Below, piece by piece: positions 22,198 through 33,555 of a stretch of DNA of 64,000 bases (its first letter is position 1; each line of letters starts with the position of its first letter). The notes under the pieces were generated by a model. That model saw only the letters and a program-made list of their open reading frames with translations, searched no databases and was not told the DNA's origin. Both the position numbers and the translations under genes were made by a program. This DNA is from Microcyclospora pomicola. Lineage: Eukaryota > Ascomycota > Dothideomycetes > Capnodiales. The stretch covers positions 413,095-477,094 of the forward strand of contig NHNY01000015.1 in assembly GCA_002786065.1 (NCBI GenBank), written 5' to 3'.

Positions 22198-23347
22198 ATT
22201 ACCATTTAGATGGCTTGGTTGGGCGATATGGATCTGATATGTATGTGATGTGTATAACTCAGTTGGGTGAGTTGTGTAGAGGAATAAGGTAGAGATGCAA
22301 GTTCACATGTCTTGAGACTCGATGGTCTGTATAGCTATTGACTAAGGTAGCCCAGCTATTTCTGGTTAGCTTAAAAGCTCACCTCGAGTTCAGTGGAGTA
22401 TGTCGATACAGGATTAGCGTGAGGACGGGTAGAATCACATGTCTCGCGCGCACGCGACGGTAAGTTCCGGCCAAGGCGGAGAAGGTAGATGAAATAGTGG
22501 AACCGAACGGAGGATTCCTGTGGTCTAGTAGTGGACAGTGAGGAGCACTATCAGCACTTTTACATGGACACATCGTACCTCATGGATGATGCCGCGGCTG
22601 GAGTGCTTTTGGTTCGGTCGTGGACTGTGTTTACACCGTACAGTGGCGTGGACCTGTACATGTGTGTGAAGAACAGTATGTCTTCGAGATCTTGTCGTGG
22701 ATTTAGGAAGTAGTCGAGTCGAGTCGAGTGAGATCCCTCTCCAGCTACATCTTGGTCCATCATCGTCAAAGTGCATAAGGTATGTATAGGCGATTGCGGC
22801 GACTGATTAGACGACGGCTCCTCTACGTTGTTCTCCGCCTGTTTGCCACGGTGGGAAGCGAGACTATTGACTAGAGTTCTTACATGTATGGTAGGCAGTC
22901 TCATGTTCTGGTTTGACCTCGTCTCTCACGTGCGTGATGATGATGTGGTCGCCAGTCCATTTCTTCTTTCCTCTGTATAAAATCTATGCTTGTTGGCAGG
23001 ACGTGCGATCGGATTGGTTGATAATATAAGTTACTTATGAAGCTGCCCAGTGTTCCACAGGAAAAGCTGCGAGGTGGTTACCATTTGTTCGCTTGATGGG
23101 GAGGTTGGCAGGGGTTGCATATGATGTAGATGTGGTCACGAGGATGATGGAGGTGTATCACCGTCGTCGAACTTCAATACCCTCACTTCCTGCCATCTCA
23201 CCGCCGTACTGTAGGAATGGATCGATGGATGATTACATGTGTGTATGGTGCTGTCAAGATAGGCGGGCGGGTGGATGCTGGCGTGGTCGCGTGGCGGTCA
23301 GTCTAGAACTTCAGCCTCAAAGTCCAGAACAGGACTGCAAGTCTGGG

Positions 23348-23403
23348 CACACACATACACACACGCACACACACACATACTCTCACACTCAAACACACAC
23401 ACA
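23348..23403. repeat. CA-rich microsatellite
   Basis: An interrupted (CA)n tract of about 55 bp with occasional T and G, in an otherwise gene-free stretch. Confidence 0.9.
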
Positions 23404-24119
23404 ATCGCCTACACTGACCCGTCGAACCGACCACTCTAGCTCACCATCCATGCCATCGACTCCGTCTCGCCAAGCAGCATTGCCGCGGAACTGATACCAC
23501 AATCGCTCGACGCATCAATCAGACGCCACGACGCTCCTCCTCTTGACCGCATGCAGCCTCGTCTCGCCCCGGCCACGCGCCAACAACCGGGAAAGTCGCC
23601 CATGCCGCGCACGCCCAGAATCCTTCCCCATGTCTGTGAAGTGAAGTCAAGTACCATGACCCTCCCGCGTGGCCTGCATGGATTGACCTCTTCTTCGTGA
23701 TCTCCGTTCTTCTGTATCACTTCACTTCCACTCCCCAATCTCCCATCGTCACACGACCATCACCGTGTATACCCAACGATCGGCAGCCGAGACCACCCCA
23801 GGTTCCGCCCGGCATATAGCTCCACCCAGCCCACATCTACATCCCTGCCGACCCAGCATCATACCTCCATCACACGTCCGCGGAGTGCCTGACGATTTCT
23901 TGGATAACATCTGCCATTTCTGACGCTGTCCTCCGCTCTTTACTTCGGCGATTCATCAAGATTCGGACTCTACGCGAACAACCGAAGCTGCACCAATCCT
24001 CATAGCAGAAGGTTGGCCATGTCCGTGTAAAGCGGCCAAGTGCATGCAGCGCGCGTCGCAGTAGATTGGTGCAGCATTGGCATATTGGAAACTTGAGGTG
24101 AACAAGCTGGTGGTCGAAA

Positions 24120-25754
24120 ATGGTTCTCTCGCAGGTCGCGCTTTCCATCCTGGGCGTGGATAACGTCCGGGCGCCTCAAGAGCATGCTTCTGTGCAAGAC
24201 AGCAGCGACATCACCCCAGCGGAAACCGCACGCTCACATCGATCCTCGCGCCGGGCAACAAGTCACTACAACAGCTTCCAGACCGTGTGTCTACCTGCAA
24301 GCGACGATCCCCCGTCATACGCCCTCGCCAGCACTCAGCGAACACCACCGCGACCGCGCGAGGATGCGACCGCTGCTCCCCCTGCGTATACCTGCACGGT
24401 CGCCGCAGAAGGCAGATTCCAGCTCTCTCTGGAATCCATCTATCCCCTCGGCGGGCTGGCAGAGCATGACTGGAGAGATGTGTATGTGGTTTTACGCGGC
24501 ACACTTCTCAACCTCCACCGAGTGAAGGATCGAGGACCCGGCCGACTGCTCCGTAGCTACACCCTCCAACACGCCGAGGTTGGCTTGGCAGTCGACACTG
24601 CACATTCCGTCATCGTGCCTCAAACTCGACTGGCGCATCTGCTGCCGTCCGCAGCCCGGAAGATGGCGTGGCAGAAAGACCCCGACCTGTTCAAATCGGT
24701 CAAATATACCGTCCTTCGACTTCGTGCCGAGACCGACCAGATCATCTTGGCTGATGCGTCGGAAGAGCGCGTGTTCGACTGGGTGCAGAAGATCAGCGCC
24801 GCGATCGACATTTCACAGGCCATCGACGAGCGAAGCATCCCGCGGCAATGCACCGTCCCGCGACGACGAAGAAGACGAGCGCCGCAGCCTGTGGTGGGTG
24901 ATCTAGCTGATCCCGCGTTGGTCGCGCAGCAGGAACGGATTATGCGGGAGATGTATCCAGGATTTGCGGAGAGGCAGGCGAATGAGCAGGCAGAACTCGT
25001 GCGGTCGAGCACATTGGAGAGTCGCACAACGATCCAAGAACCGATTGCCGAGCCTGCACATCCAACGATCCACGAAGACGACGAACTCGATTTGAGTGAG
25101 ATCCGGGAAGATTTTGCGCCTCCTGAAACGAACCCAACCTCGCATCATGACTCGCGAACAAGACCGCCCATCTCTCGATACACCACCGCCTCCTCGGTTA
25201 CCAGCACCGACGGCATGATCTACGCCACCAACCCCGCCAACTTCAGCAACGCCGGCAAATGGGAACCCCCTCACCCCCGCACCGCCGCGCAGATCCAGCG
25301 CTACACCCGCCGCTGTATGCCCATCCTCCACGCCGAAGCCGCGCGTGCCAGCGACGTGCTCATCAGCGAGGGCAAGCGCGTCAAGATCAACTGGCGCATG
25401 GACGTGCTCGAAGAGTGGGAGCTGAAGCCGCCCAGCTACCGCTCCCACCATTTCCACCAGCAGGAGTCCACCGCGCTCGTACGTAGTCGCTCGCAGACCT
25501 CACACGCCGAGTCGTCCGCCAGCGCCAACACCGGCACGCTCGCCGCCGACCCAGACCGGATCGAGACGGCGGAGCAGCTCTCCAACTCGGCATGCGAGCT
25601 GCGTCTCGATCGCAGCCATTCCTCATCCAAAGCGGACAAAGAGGCCCTGACGCCTGCCCGCGCCGAGCAGACGTCGCACGCCGAGGCGGAGAGCAAACGG
25701 CCGCTCTCGCATCTCTCGAGCCGCGACCTGCATGGGGTTGTGTTTTGCTTTTGA
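24120..25754 (+). CDS. PH-domain protein
   Basis: An intronless frame of 544 aa. After a low-complexity N terminus with PPSY and PPAY motifs (about residues 63-92) comes a pleckstrin-homology-like domain, roughly residues 96-235. It contains HDWRDVYVVLRGTLLNLHRV, a long loop, then KYTVLRLRAETDQIILADASEERVFDWVQKISAAIDI, where the conserved Trp of the last PH helix is visible. A polybasic segment (RRRRRR, about residue 245) follows. A conserved C-terminal block contains NAGKWEPPHPRTAAQIQRYTRRCMPIL and IDxR/KxNWRMDVLEEWELKPPSY. This layout fits a fungal PH-protein family of unknown function, presumably at membranes through phosphoinositides. The PPxY-like motifs could bind WW-domain ubiquitin ligases (inference). 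Confidence 0.8.
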   Translation: MVLSQVALSILGVDNVRAPQEHASVQDSSDITPAETARSHRSSRRATSHYNSFQTVCLPASDDPPSYALASTQRTPPRPREDATAAPPAYTCTVAAEGRFQLSLESIYPLGGLAEHDWRDVYVVLRGTLLNLHRVKDRGPGRLLRSYTLQHAEVGLAVDTAHSVIVPQTRLAHLLPSAARKMAWQKDPDLFKSVKYTVLRLRAETDQIILADASEERVFDWVQKISAAIDISQAIDERSIPRQCTVPRRRRRRAPQPVVGDLADPALVAQQERIMREMYPGFAERQANEQAELVRSSTLESRTTIQEPIAEPAHPTIHEDDELDLSEIREDFAPPETNPTSHHDSRTRPPISRYTTASSVTSTDGMIYATNPANFSNAGKWEPPHPRTAAQIQRYTRRCMPILHAEAARASDVLISEGKRVKINWRMDVLEEWELKPPSYRSHHFHQQESTALVRSRSQTSHAESSASANTGTLAADPDRIETAEQLSNSACELRLDRSHSSSKADKEALTPARAEQTSHAEAESKRPLSHLSSRDLHGVVFCF

Positions 25755-26512
25755 AAGGCACGAAGCCAGGCAAAAGCCGTGCAGCAACGACGATAGGCTG
25801 GCTTCTGCTACCCTGTTGATCAGAATCGCATGAAAATGAGCAAGCAGCCATGCAGTCTCGCGCGCCAGAAGAACTCGGCATATGACCGCCATCTATCAAC
25901 TTCGAGTCATCTCACCTCGATCTCGCCCCTCATTGTCAATCTCCACAGAGTACGACTCATCAACTGCCAAGAGCAACCGCAGTCTTCACCAGACATCTCC
26001 ATCCACGCCATCAAAAGCAGCCCGCTTGAAACTGAAACCAGGTGGTTTCAGTAGCATGAGCATACTGCAGCTGCAGAACTTTACATCAAAGCCAGGGGAT
26101 CTTCGTGATAACTCCCTCGGAAATTTCATGTCAACACCATCTCGCTTTGGAAATACCATCGTACAGCATCCGATACCAACAGCTACCAGCTACAGCTACA
26201 GCTATCTATGTCTACCTATGTATATAACGACCCGTATGAACTCACGAACAACACGTCTACCCAAAAACAGAGTCCTCATTAATCCATCTCAACTCTTTCT
26301 GATTAACGATCTGTACTTATTCGTCTATACCCGAGTAAGTAGCTAGAAGTATAGCTCCAATACACACGTAAGTAGAGTAGAGTAGCCTCTACGAAGAGAC
26401 TACGGTCCGTATAATAATAGACTCGCCCTGTGCCTCGAGATACCTACCTACATAGGTACCTTGTTATATACGGTATCTTCTACCGCGTCGACGCCGATTC
26501 AGATATTAGGTC

Positions 26513-26552
26513 GCTCGTGAGCTCGTGAGCTAGTAAGCTCGTAAGCTCTCAC
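26513..26552. repeat. Degenerate 8-bp tandem repeat
   Basis: Five consecutive units close to gctcgtga, drifting to gctagtaa, gctcgtaa and gctctcac. Confidence 0.8.
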
Positions 26553-26582
26553 TTAGGTTATACACATCTTATCGTGTGTAGA

Positions 26583-26657
26583 GGTAAGGAAGGTAATGTA
26601 AGGAAGGTAATGTAAGGTAGGTAATGACATGACATGACATAACATGACATGACATGA
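26583..26657. repeat. Compound tandem repeat (ggtaatgtaagga units then gacat units)
   Basis: Three imperfect copies of a ggtaatgtaagg-type unit run directly into six or seven copies of gacat, one of them mutated to aacat. Confidence 0.85.
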
Positions 26658-27477
26658 TAGTAGAAGGTAGATACTATTAGATCGAGCTATGTACATTCCA
26701 TTCTATTCCTTTCTACTCTATTACATCTATAAAGCTCAACCCTCGCGTGTCGTCGATGAGGAAGGACGTTATATAGGTACTCTATGCTACTAACACTAAG
26801 GAGTAAATAGCAGATGGAAGGATCCTTCTATCCTCCTAAAGTCTACGATCTACCTTTCCATATACCCCTTAGTCTACCTAGGCACATAATGAATACTAGT
26901 AAACATTACTCGCTTAGCACTCTATACCTTAAGATAAGGTACTCTACCTTCTTCATTAATATGGTAAGATGTAAACAAGCGCGAAAAGTGGCAACAATGA
27001 GGGAAGGAATGTTCGCTAGATATTCTATAAGGTAGGTAACATTAAAAGGACCGTGACGACGATGCTTTTCTCCCACACGTGAGAAGTACTTGTGATCTGA
27101 AAGAAGAAGAATCGTCATGTCGAGAGAAAATGAATGAATAAAATTAGGTGCAGTTCAGAACTATGTGGTTCAGACGAAGGAGTGCGGTCGTATCGTGTCG
27201 AGGACGAGGTCTATGAGAGTGAAACACTGTATTCCGGATATATAAGGAGAATTTAAAGTTCGAAAGCATCCGCTCGTGGGTAAACGCCGTCGCTAAAGGC
27301 TGTGCCGGACTGGGGGAGAGAGAGTGTGAGAAGTGTTGTGGATGGGAACTATTAACTGTAGTGGATCGCTTGACGATATGTGTGCGTAAAGGACCATGGG
27401 AGACCACCCTCGCACCAGCGCTTGGTGCGAAAGACGAGACCCCATCCCTTTCAACCACGTTCGTGCCATGATGCAGC

Positions 27478-28721
27478 TCAATACATGAAAGCCAACATGG
27501 CCAGAAGGAAGATCGTCAGCACGCCACCGACAGGCGGCGGCGGAGTGAGAGAAGACGCGGCGGAATCAGGCGTGACGGATGACTGGACAAACATCGGACC
27601 GCAACCCATGTCGATCTGCTGTGCCGCCGCAGAATAGTCGGTCGCAAGAGCCTGACTGTGGTTGCTGGCAGCGGTGGCGAAGATGGCCATCGTGTCGCGG
27701 AGGCACGTGTTGCACGCGGGACGAGTGCCGGCGGGCAGCTGGACCCCCAGCGGGAGGTAGTAGACGTAGCTGCTGGTCGGGGCGGAAGTGTTGGTGATGG
27801 CTTCGGCGAAGCAGTATTCGCCTTGGGAAGAGGAGGAATCGGTCAGACAGCCGGCGTGGTAGAGGGGATCGTAAGCCATGAAGCCGTGATAAGCTTGCAG
27901 CACCATCGGGTTCTGCATCTGGAAATCGGCGCCGCAGTTGGAGGTGGATTGGATTTGGATAGCGAGGGACGACATGAGGCTCGAGCATTGCGCGTAGTCG
28001 ACGTTGCATGTCGCGTCGAGAGTTTGACTCAGGCGGACGAGTGACTGGGACGCTTCGAAGAATGAATTCGAGGTCTGTGAACGAGTCAGTCTGAGGATGC
28101 TGTCGCGGTGACGACGGACGACCACCATACCTGAAGCAGTAGCGAGAACGGTAGACAATCATTAAAAGTATCATTATTCAGGAAAGTTGTAAAGAATTCG
28201 GGACAAGTGGAGGCCGTGAAATTATTGCCAAGATTGCTGTCGAAAGGTTTTGGCAGGGAGTCGGTTGCGGATGATGCAACTGCTAGACTTGAAGAAGAAG
28301 TAGTTGCCCGGTTCGAGAGGGTCGCTGTCGCGTCACCGACAGAGTCCTGTCGTGCTTTCAATGCCATGTGTGGGACAGGCTTCGGACTTGTATCGATCAG
28401 CAGCTCGGCGCGAGGACTGACGTGCCGTGGAGAAAGAATGCTGGCGTTCGCTCCAGGACATATCGAGCAAATGAGAAGCAAACTCAACAGCGTGAAAAGA
28501 AAGAGATGCTGCGTTCCAGCACATGCTGGACTGGAGACACGACAACGGCGTGAACGGGTCTGAGATGAACTGGAGATGCGCCTCACGGGTTTGCCGATTC
28601 CTGCATCGTCGCACAAGGCGTGGTGGGGCGCAAACCGGCCGGGTTCCTGCTGGGATGGTGATACCACAGCAGCCGGAGATGGCGTGCAGCAGCGAGACAG
28701 GCGGTGGTGGAGAGCTGTCAT
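27478..28721 (-). CDS. DUF7729-type secreted or cell-surface protein
   Basis: Two exons (28721-28131, 28074-27478) joined over a 56-bp intron give 395 aa. Near residue 68-95 there is a strongly hydrophobic segment (LFLFTLLSLLLICSICPGANA) preceded by Arg-rich sequence, which acts as a signal anchor or a late signal peptide. The mature part has the DUF7729 pattern: LGNNFTASTCPEFFTTFL, SLLLQTSNSFFEASQSLVRLSQTLDATCNV, NCGADFQMQNPMVLQAYHGFMAYDPLY, YVYYLPLGVQLP and IDMGCGPMFV, with about ten cysteines. It ends in a short hydrophobic tail (VGGVLTIFLLAMLAFMY), consistent with a GPI signal. The start could also be the ATG at 28910. Function is unknown; localisation to the cell surface is inference. 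Confidence 0.82.
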
Positions 28722-30678
28722 CGCATGGGTGTTGGGATGTTTGGTGATCGGGGCATGACCGGTGGTGATGAAGCACGCCGGTAATGGTGTCCTGGCTGGA
28801 AATGTCGAAGGATGGAGCAGCAGTCTGAGCAGAAAGGAGAGTGTTGGATATCGGTCTGAAGCGAGTGTGGTGGTCGTGATGCGCGACTGCTGGGACTGAT
28901 GGCGCTGCACCTCGAAAGCAGTCGACGACTGAAGACGAAGAGAAGTCGTGAAGGGGAGATCACCACCTAAAGCAGGACGTCTGCAACACTCTAGACCGTC
29001 CGACAGGTCCGGGCCGGGGCAGGGATGTTGATCTCGCCAACATCAGCACCAGCACCCGTTGGCGTCAGGATCGCGCGGACGACTAGACCTGGGCCGCTTG
29101 ATTCGCTGCAGACGGCTGGAGGGATGAGCTGAATTCAATACGGCAGACGTGGGAGATGTGAGGAGATTGGAGGGGTCCCAACCGGAATCGTCAGGATGGA
29201 GGTGGACGTGGTCAGCCGGCCGCGCATTATGTTGATTGTGTTTCTTTGTTGCTGGCCAGTATGTGCAGAGGATGGGATGAGGGTGCACAGGGCGGGTGCG
29301 GCCACGGCGAAAGGGGACGTCCATTGGCCGACTAGTGTCAGCCTCGGCGGATATTGCTTCCCTTTCCATCTCCAATCTTATATCATCGTCTTCACTTCTT
29401 CTACCGCGATCTCTTCAAGCGAAAGATCAATAGCATCTTGACCATCATCTCTCTGCTGATCCATGCTCACATGCATATCGCTGCACCAACCAAGAGCATC
29501 ACGACCGAGTTCCCTTCAAGCACCCGTCAATATCATGCAGGAGACGGATAGAGTTCAAAGCACATGTTTCTATCTTCGGAACAAAGTTGAATTGCTCTCT
29601 GCAGCCTGTGCCACTAAGTCCTCGTCTGCACTTGCCAATTGCTATGCATCGCATCTCGCAGCCCGTCATTCTTGGTCTTCTCGGCCATGTATGATGTTGG
29701 GGATGACAGTATTCCAACGGCATGATTGAGAAGAAAGGACAGATTTGGATCACTCGCGCTCAACCCTCATCCCCTCGTCCGGGCCTCGAAGTCTTTTCAG
29801 TCAGAGAAACTCACCTCGTCCTGACATACAAACCTGCCGTCCGCCAAGGTCCACACTCCACCACCTTGATCCTTCAGCCTTTGAACGAACGATTCCTTCA
29901 GCACCTCGGGAGAATGTCGGCTCGCACTCTGCTTCCCAACATCGCAGCAGTATAAAACTGTAAATCACTGCCCTGAATGTGAACTGACCTGAATGTGAAC
30001 CGTGAACGATCTAACCCTTCCGCAACCGCGTCCGGGTGTCGGCCATGTGTCAACAGGGTCATGTCTGACTCTGAAGCGAAGCCGTTGCTAACTTGCCGCA
30101 CCTCCTAACGTCTGCTAAGACGAAATGCAAACGCCCGACGTGTTCTGTGAATTTGTGACAGAGCTTGATGATGACTCGAGAAACGCGAGACGGGTCAAGG
30201 TACATGATTCACGCGCCCATCGATTCGACGTCGGGTGGTGATTGATGCTCTCGTGCTCAGTGTCGTTCATCGCCCTGCGTATGCAGCTCGTCGATTGCTT
30301 GGAATAATGTGGTTCCTTTGCCAATGTGATGGCTGGGCTTTCTCATCACTTACTAGGAATGCATCGAATGTCTCTGTGGTGTCGTATACGCGTAAATCAT
30401 CATGCTGGCTGGCGACCCCACACCCCACCCGGACCCAAAGCTCCGCTATCAAGATATGGCCGACTTGTACGATACACTTCAAGATACCATGCGAGTACAC
30501 CTCACCTCAGTCAAGCTCGATACGCGGCTCGATGATATGTCCATTGTAGAATTGTAGACATAGCTGATGATCTATCTTGTGTTCTGTTGGAACATCCCCT
30601 CAACAATCGACCTCAATTTTAGTCCTACACAAAAGATAAGGCGACGTCTCGAAGCCAGACGAGATCGCATTCTGCAGC
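28722..30678. other. Intergenic region between DUF7729 and amidase genes
   Basis: About 1.9 kb between divergent genes. Several short ORFs occur on both strands, none with a recognisable motif. No RNA gene or repeat is evident. Confidence 0.4.
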
Positions 30679-32482
30679 ATGTCTTCGACAGCTCCGCAAG
30701 CAACATGGCAATCGATCGCGCAGTCTATGCAACTCCATCGAGATCAAACCATCGCCGCTGTTCAGCCGTCGATCCCAGATGTTCCCAGCGAATCCTCGCT
30801 CAACGTGACTAGTATCCCACGTACACTCCTTACCCAAGAAGTCGTCGGCATTACCGAGTCACCACCAGAAGGTCTGCTCGCGCAGCTCTCGACCGGCAAA
30901 CTTAGCAGCACCACCGTGACAACCGCCTTTCTGCAGCGCGCGGGACTCGCCAGCCGACTCACAAACTGCATCACCGAGCTTCTTCCGGCTCGAGCACTCG
31001 CCCGAGCCAAGTACCTCGATGAGCACCTCGCGCAGCACAAGCAGCCGATCGGCCCCTTGCACGGCCTTCCCATTTCCATAAAGGAGCACTTCGGCATGAA
31101 GGGGCTGGATCTGAACGCCGGCTTCATCGCATGGGTGGGTCGCATCGCTCCCACCGACGCGATGATCCTGCAGCTGCTCTGGAACGCCGGATGTGTCTTC
31201 TACGCACGCACCACGCAGCCGCAAACCCTGATGCATCTCGAGACATCGAGCAATCTGTACGGCGCGACGGTCAATCCCTATAACACGCGCCTGACGAGTG
31301 GGGGAAGCTCGGGTGGCGAAGGCGCGTTGATAGGCATGCGTGGGTCGTGTATGGGTCTGGGTTCGGATATTGGAGGGTCCATTCGGTCTCCAGCCGCCAA
31401 TAATGGAGTCTTCGGTCTGCGCCCAACCACGCATCGGCTACCGCTGGGGGGATTGATGGCGGCGATGATGGGGTCGGAGCAGGTCGTACCGGTCATTGGC
31501 CCCATTTCGACGTCTCTGGAAGGCGTGCGGATCTTCATGCAAGCGGTGCTGGACCAGAAGCCATGGATGCTCGATCACTCGCTTGTAGCGATGCCTTGGA
31601 AGCGGGAGTCGCTATTGCGGCTCGGTGCGGATGGGAGACGCAAGCTGAGGATAGGTGTGCTAGCCGATGATGGAGTGGTGAGACCCCATCCGCCGATCCT
31701 GAGAGGAATGGAAACGGTGTTGGCGAAACTTCGTGGTTGTCCTGATATCGAGCTCGTCGACTTCCCGCCATGGAAGCATGCGGAGGCTTGGCGTATCATC
31801 AGTAGTCTTTACTTCGCTGATGGTGCGGCGGAGACTGCAGAAGCGATCGATGCGTCGGGCGAGCCGTGGAGGCCATTGAGCAACTTCATCACCAAAGATA
31901 ATCCCAACGTCAAAGCATTGACCCTCGCTGAGGTCTGGGAGCTGACGAAGCAACGAGAAGCATATAAAGCAGGATACACGAGACACTGGAATAGTGTTGG
32001 GACTTCACTGCCTGGACCGGATGACATCACGGCAGAACCAAACGTAGAAGATGTCCGCAGCAAGGTAGACGATATGGTCGATGTCATTCTGACCCCGGTT
32101 GGCCCGGGTTGCGCTCCGCCCTTGGACTGTGCTAGGTATTGGCCATATACCTCGCAGTGGAATTTGGTGGACTATCCAGCTCTGGTGTTTCCCATGGGTC
32201 TGCAGTGTGTTGCGGAAGACAAGGTAGATCAAGCATACCGGCCCAGTAATGAGCAGGATCGATGGAACCATGAGCTTTGTAAGTATCCTCTTCGGCGTGG
32301 GTCGATGTGATGTGACATAGACGAATGCTGACACTCTTCGTTTGACAGACAACCCGGAGACATACATGGATGCGCCGATCTCGCTACAATTGGTCGCGAG
32401 GAGATATGAAGATGAGAAGTTGATTGAGGCGTTGGAGATGATCTTGAAGGAGGCGGGTCTGTCGGCTGTTGCTAAGGTCTAG
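30679..32482 (+). CDS. Amidase (amidase-signature family)
   Basis: Two exons (30679-32278, 32349-32482), 577 aa. The Ser-cisSer-Lys triad of the amidase-signature fold can be placed: Lys135 in PISIKEH, cis-Ser210 in TSGGSSGGE and nucleophile Ser234 in GSDIGGSIRSPA, with the usual 24-residue spacing between the serines. Exon 2 supplies YNPETYMDAPISLQLVARRYEDEKLIEAL, the normal C terminus; without the splice the frame ends in an unrelated tail. Fungal members hydrolyse acetamide-type or indole-acetamide-type substrates; the substrate here cannot be told. No signal peptide is visible, so it is probably cytosolic. The 3' end converges on the HYPK-like gene, 263 bp away. Confidence 0.93.
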
Positions 32483-32745
32483 ATGGTAGAGCTTTGCCAC
32501 ATACTGTACAACTTTCATGCCTCTGGTGGTACAAATGTTGTCGTCTCACTTCTCATGCTGACTCCATATCTCAAGAACGACAGTCGGTTTCAGGGCTGTG
32601 GTACAGAGCTCACGTTGAAGAGTCTTGGCCTTGTCGATTCCGGCATGAGCACCTCCTCACTTCTCATGGTCTGGAAAGGTCGTGATCTCTAGCTTCATGT
32701 CGGCATGAGTTCATGTGATACGAACCAATCTCTTTCATGCCCCTT

Positions 32746-33217
32746 TCATACAGACGCTGTGACCCAAGCAGTCAGAGCTTTAGACACATCAGCGTCATGC
32801 GCTCGGAGAAACTCCGTAGCCTTTGTCTTGTTCATGTCCAATTGATCCACCTATCCATCCCAATCAAGTCAGTTATACGTACTCAGCCAGCCAATTTCCT
32901 CCCCTCCACATCCTCCACCCCACACAACTCACCAGCAACGCAACATCCGCCGCATCCACTTTGATCAGCGGCTTCTTCACTTCCTCCTCCTTGGTCTTTT
33001 TCGCCGCGACTGTTGTCTTTCCCGCCTTCCCGGTGTCAAGGTTCTTCATCGCCTCGCTCAACGCCTTCATGTCTACTTCCTTCTTGGGTGCCTCGTCGCC
33101 GTCCTTGGCGTCCATGGCGTCCATGGCTGCCGCCGCTTTGCGATCCTCGGCATTCGCAGCTGGAGCCTCGGGCTGCGAAGCACCTTCGGTGACATTGGAG
33201 GGTTGGGGTTCGGCCAT
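32746..33217 (-). CDS. HYPK-like NatA-associated protein (UBA-like)
   Basis: Exons 33217-32933 and 32850-32746 give 129 aa. The first two thirds are Ala/Lys/Glu-rich and probably disordered. The C-terminal domain is formed across the splice: VDAADVALL then VDQLDMNKTKATEFLRAHDADVSKALTAWV. This is the UBA-like fold of HYPK, related to the nascent-polypeptide-associated complex alpha C terminus. HYPK binds the NatA N-terminal acetyltransferase (NAA15/NAA10) on the ribosome and modulates its activity. The 82-bp intron sits inside the conserved domain. An alternative reading as a divergent NAC-alpha-like protein is less likely because there is no NAC domain. Confidence 0.8.
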
Positions 33218-33555
33218 TGTTGAGATCCAAGGAAGGGTAAATTGGGATCTCGAGGACGTCAATGAAGAATGTTGATGTGAAGGTGGGATATGCGGTGGTG
33301 GTGGGTGCCTGAGGCCTGAGGCAGACATTGAATCTAGGAGGTCAGCAAGCATGTGGACGTCGTTTGCCTCCTGGCAAATGACCTAGAAATCCGCAGCACG
33401 ACAATGAGTGTAAGATATTGAACGATCGATCAAATAAGCCTACCGACGAGTCTCAAACGACTGAAGCCTCCATGTTTGTTGTAGGGTAATTCTATGCAAC
33501 ACAGTGATCCTGTAGAAAGTGATTCACCGACATTCCAACACAACAGCTTCACAGC

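Larger units (their letters stand above)
21398..24119. other. Gene-poor region with simple repeats and a hairpin
   Basis: About 2.7 kb without a supported gene. It contains an ATG-type microsatellite, a long imperfect inverted repeat, an agtcg-type repeat (about 22711-22731) and a CA-rich microsatellite, listed separately where notable. The last 300 bases are probably the promoter and leader of the PH-domain gene. Confidence 0.45.
25755..27477. other. Intergenic region with RIP-like relic
   Basis: About 1.7 kb without a gene. From about 26240 to 27050 the sequence changes character: it is rich in TA, poor in CA and TG, and full of stop codons in all frames. That is the pattern left by repeat-induced point mutation on an old repeat. 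Short tandem repeats are embedded in it. The original element cannot be identified. Confidence 0.55.

Noticed and set aside
23348-23403. CA tract considered as a telomeric or regulatory repeat
   Set aside because: It is a simple interrupted microsatellite without telomere units or flanking structure.
32279-32310. Amidase C terminus KYPLRRGSM
   Set aside because: It is intron read-through; the spliced second exon matches the family C terminus.
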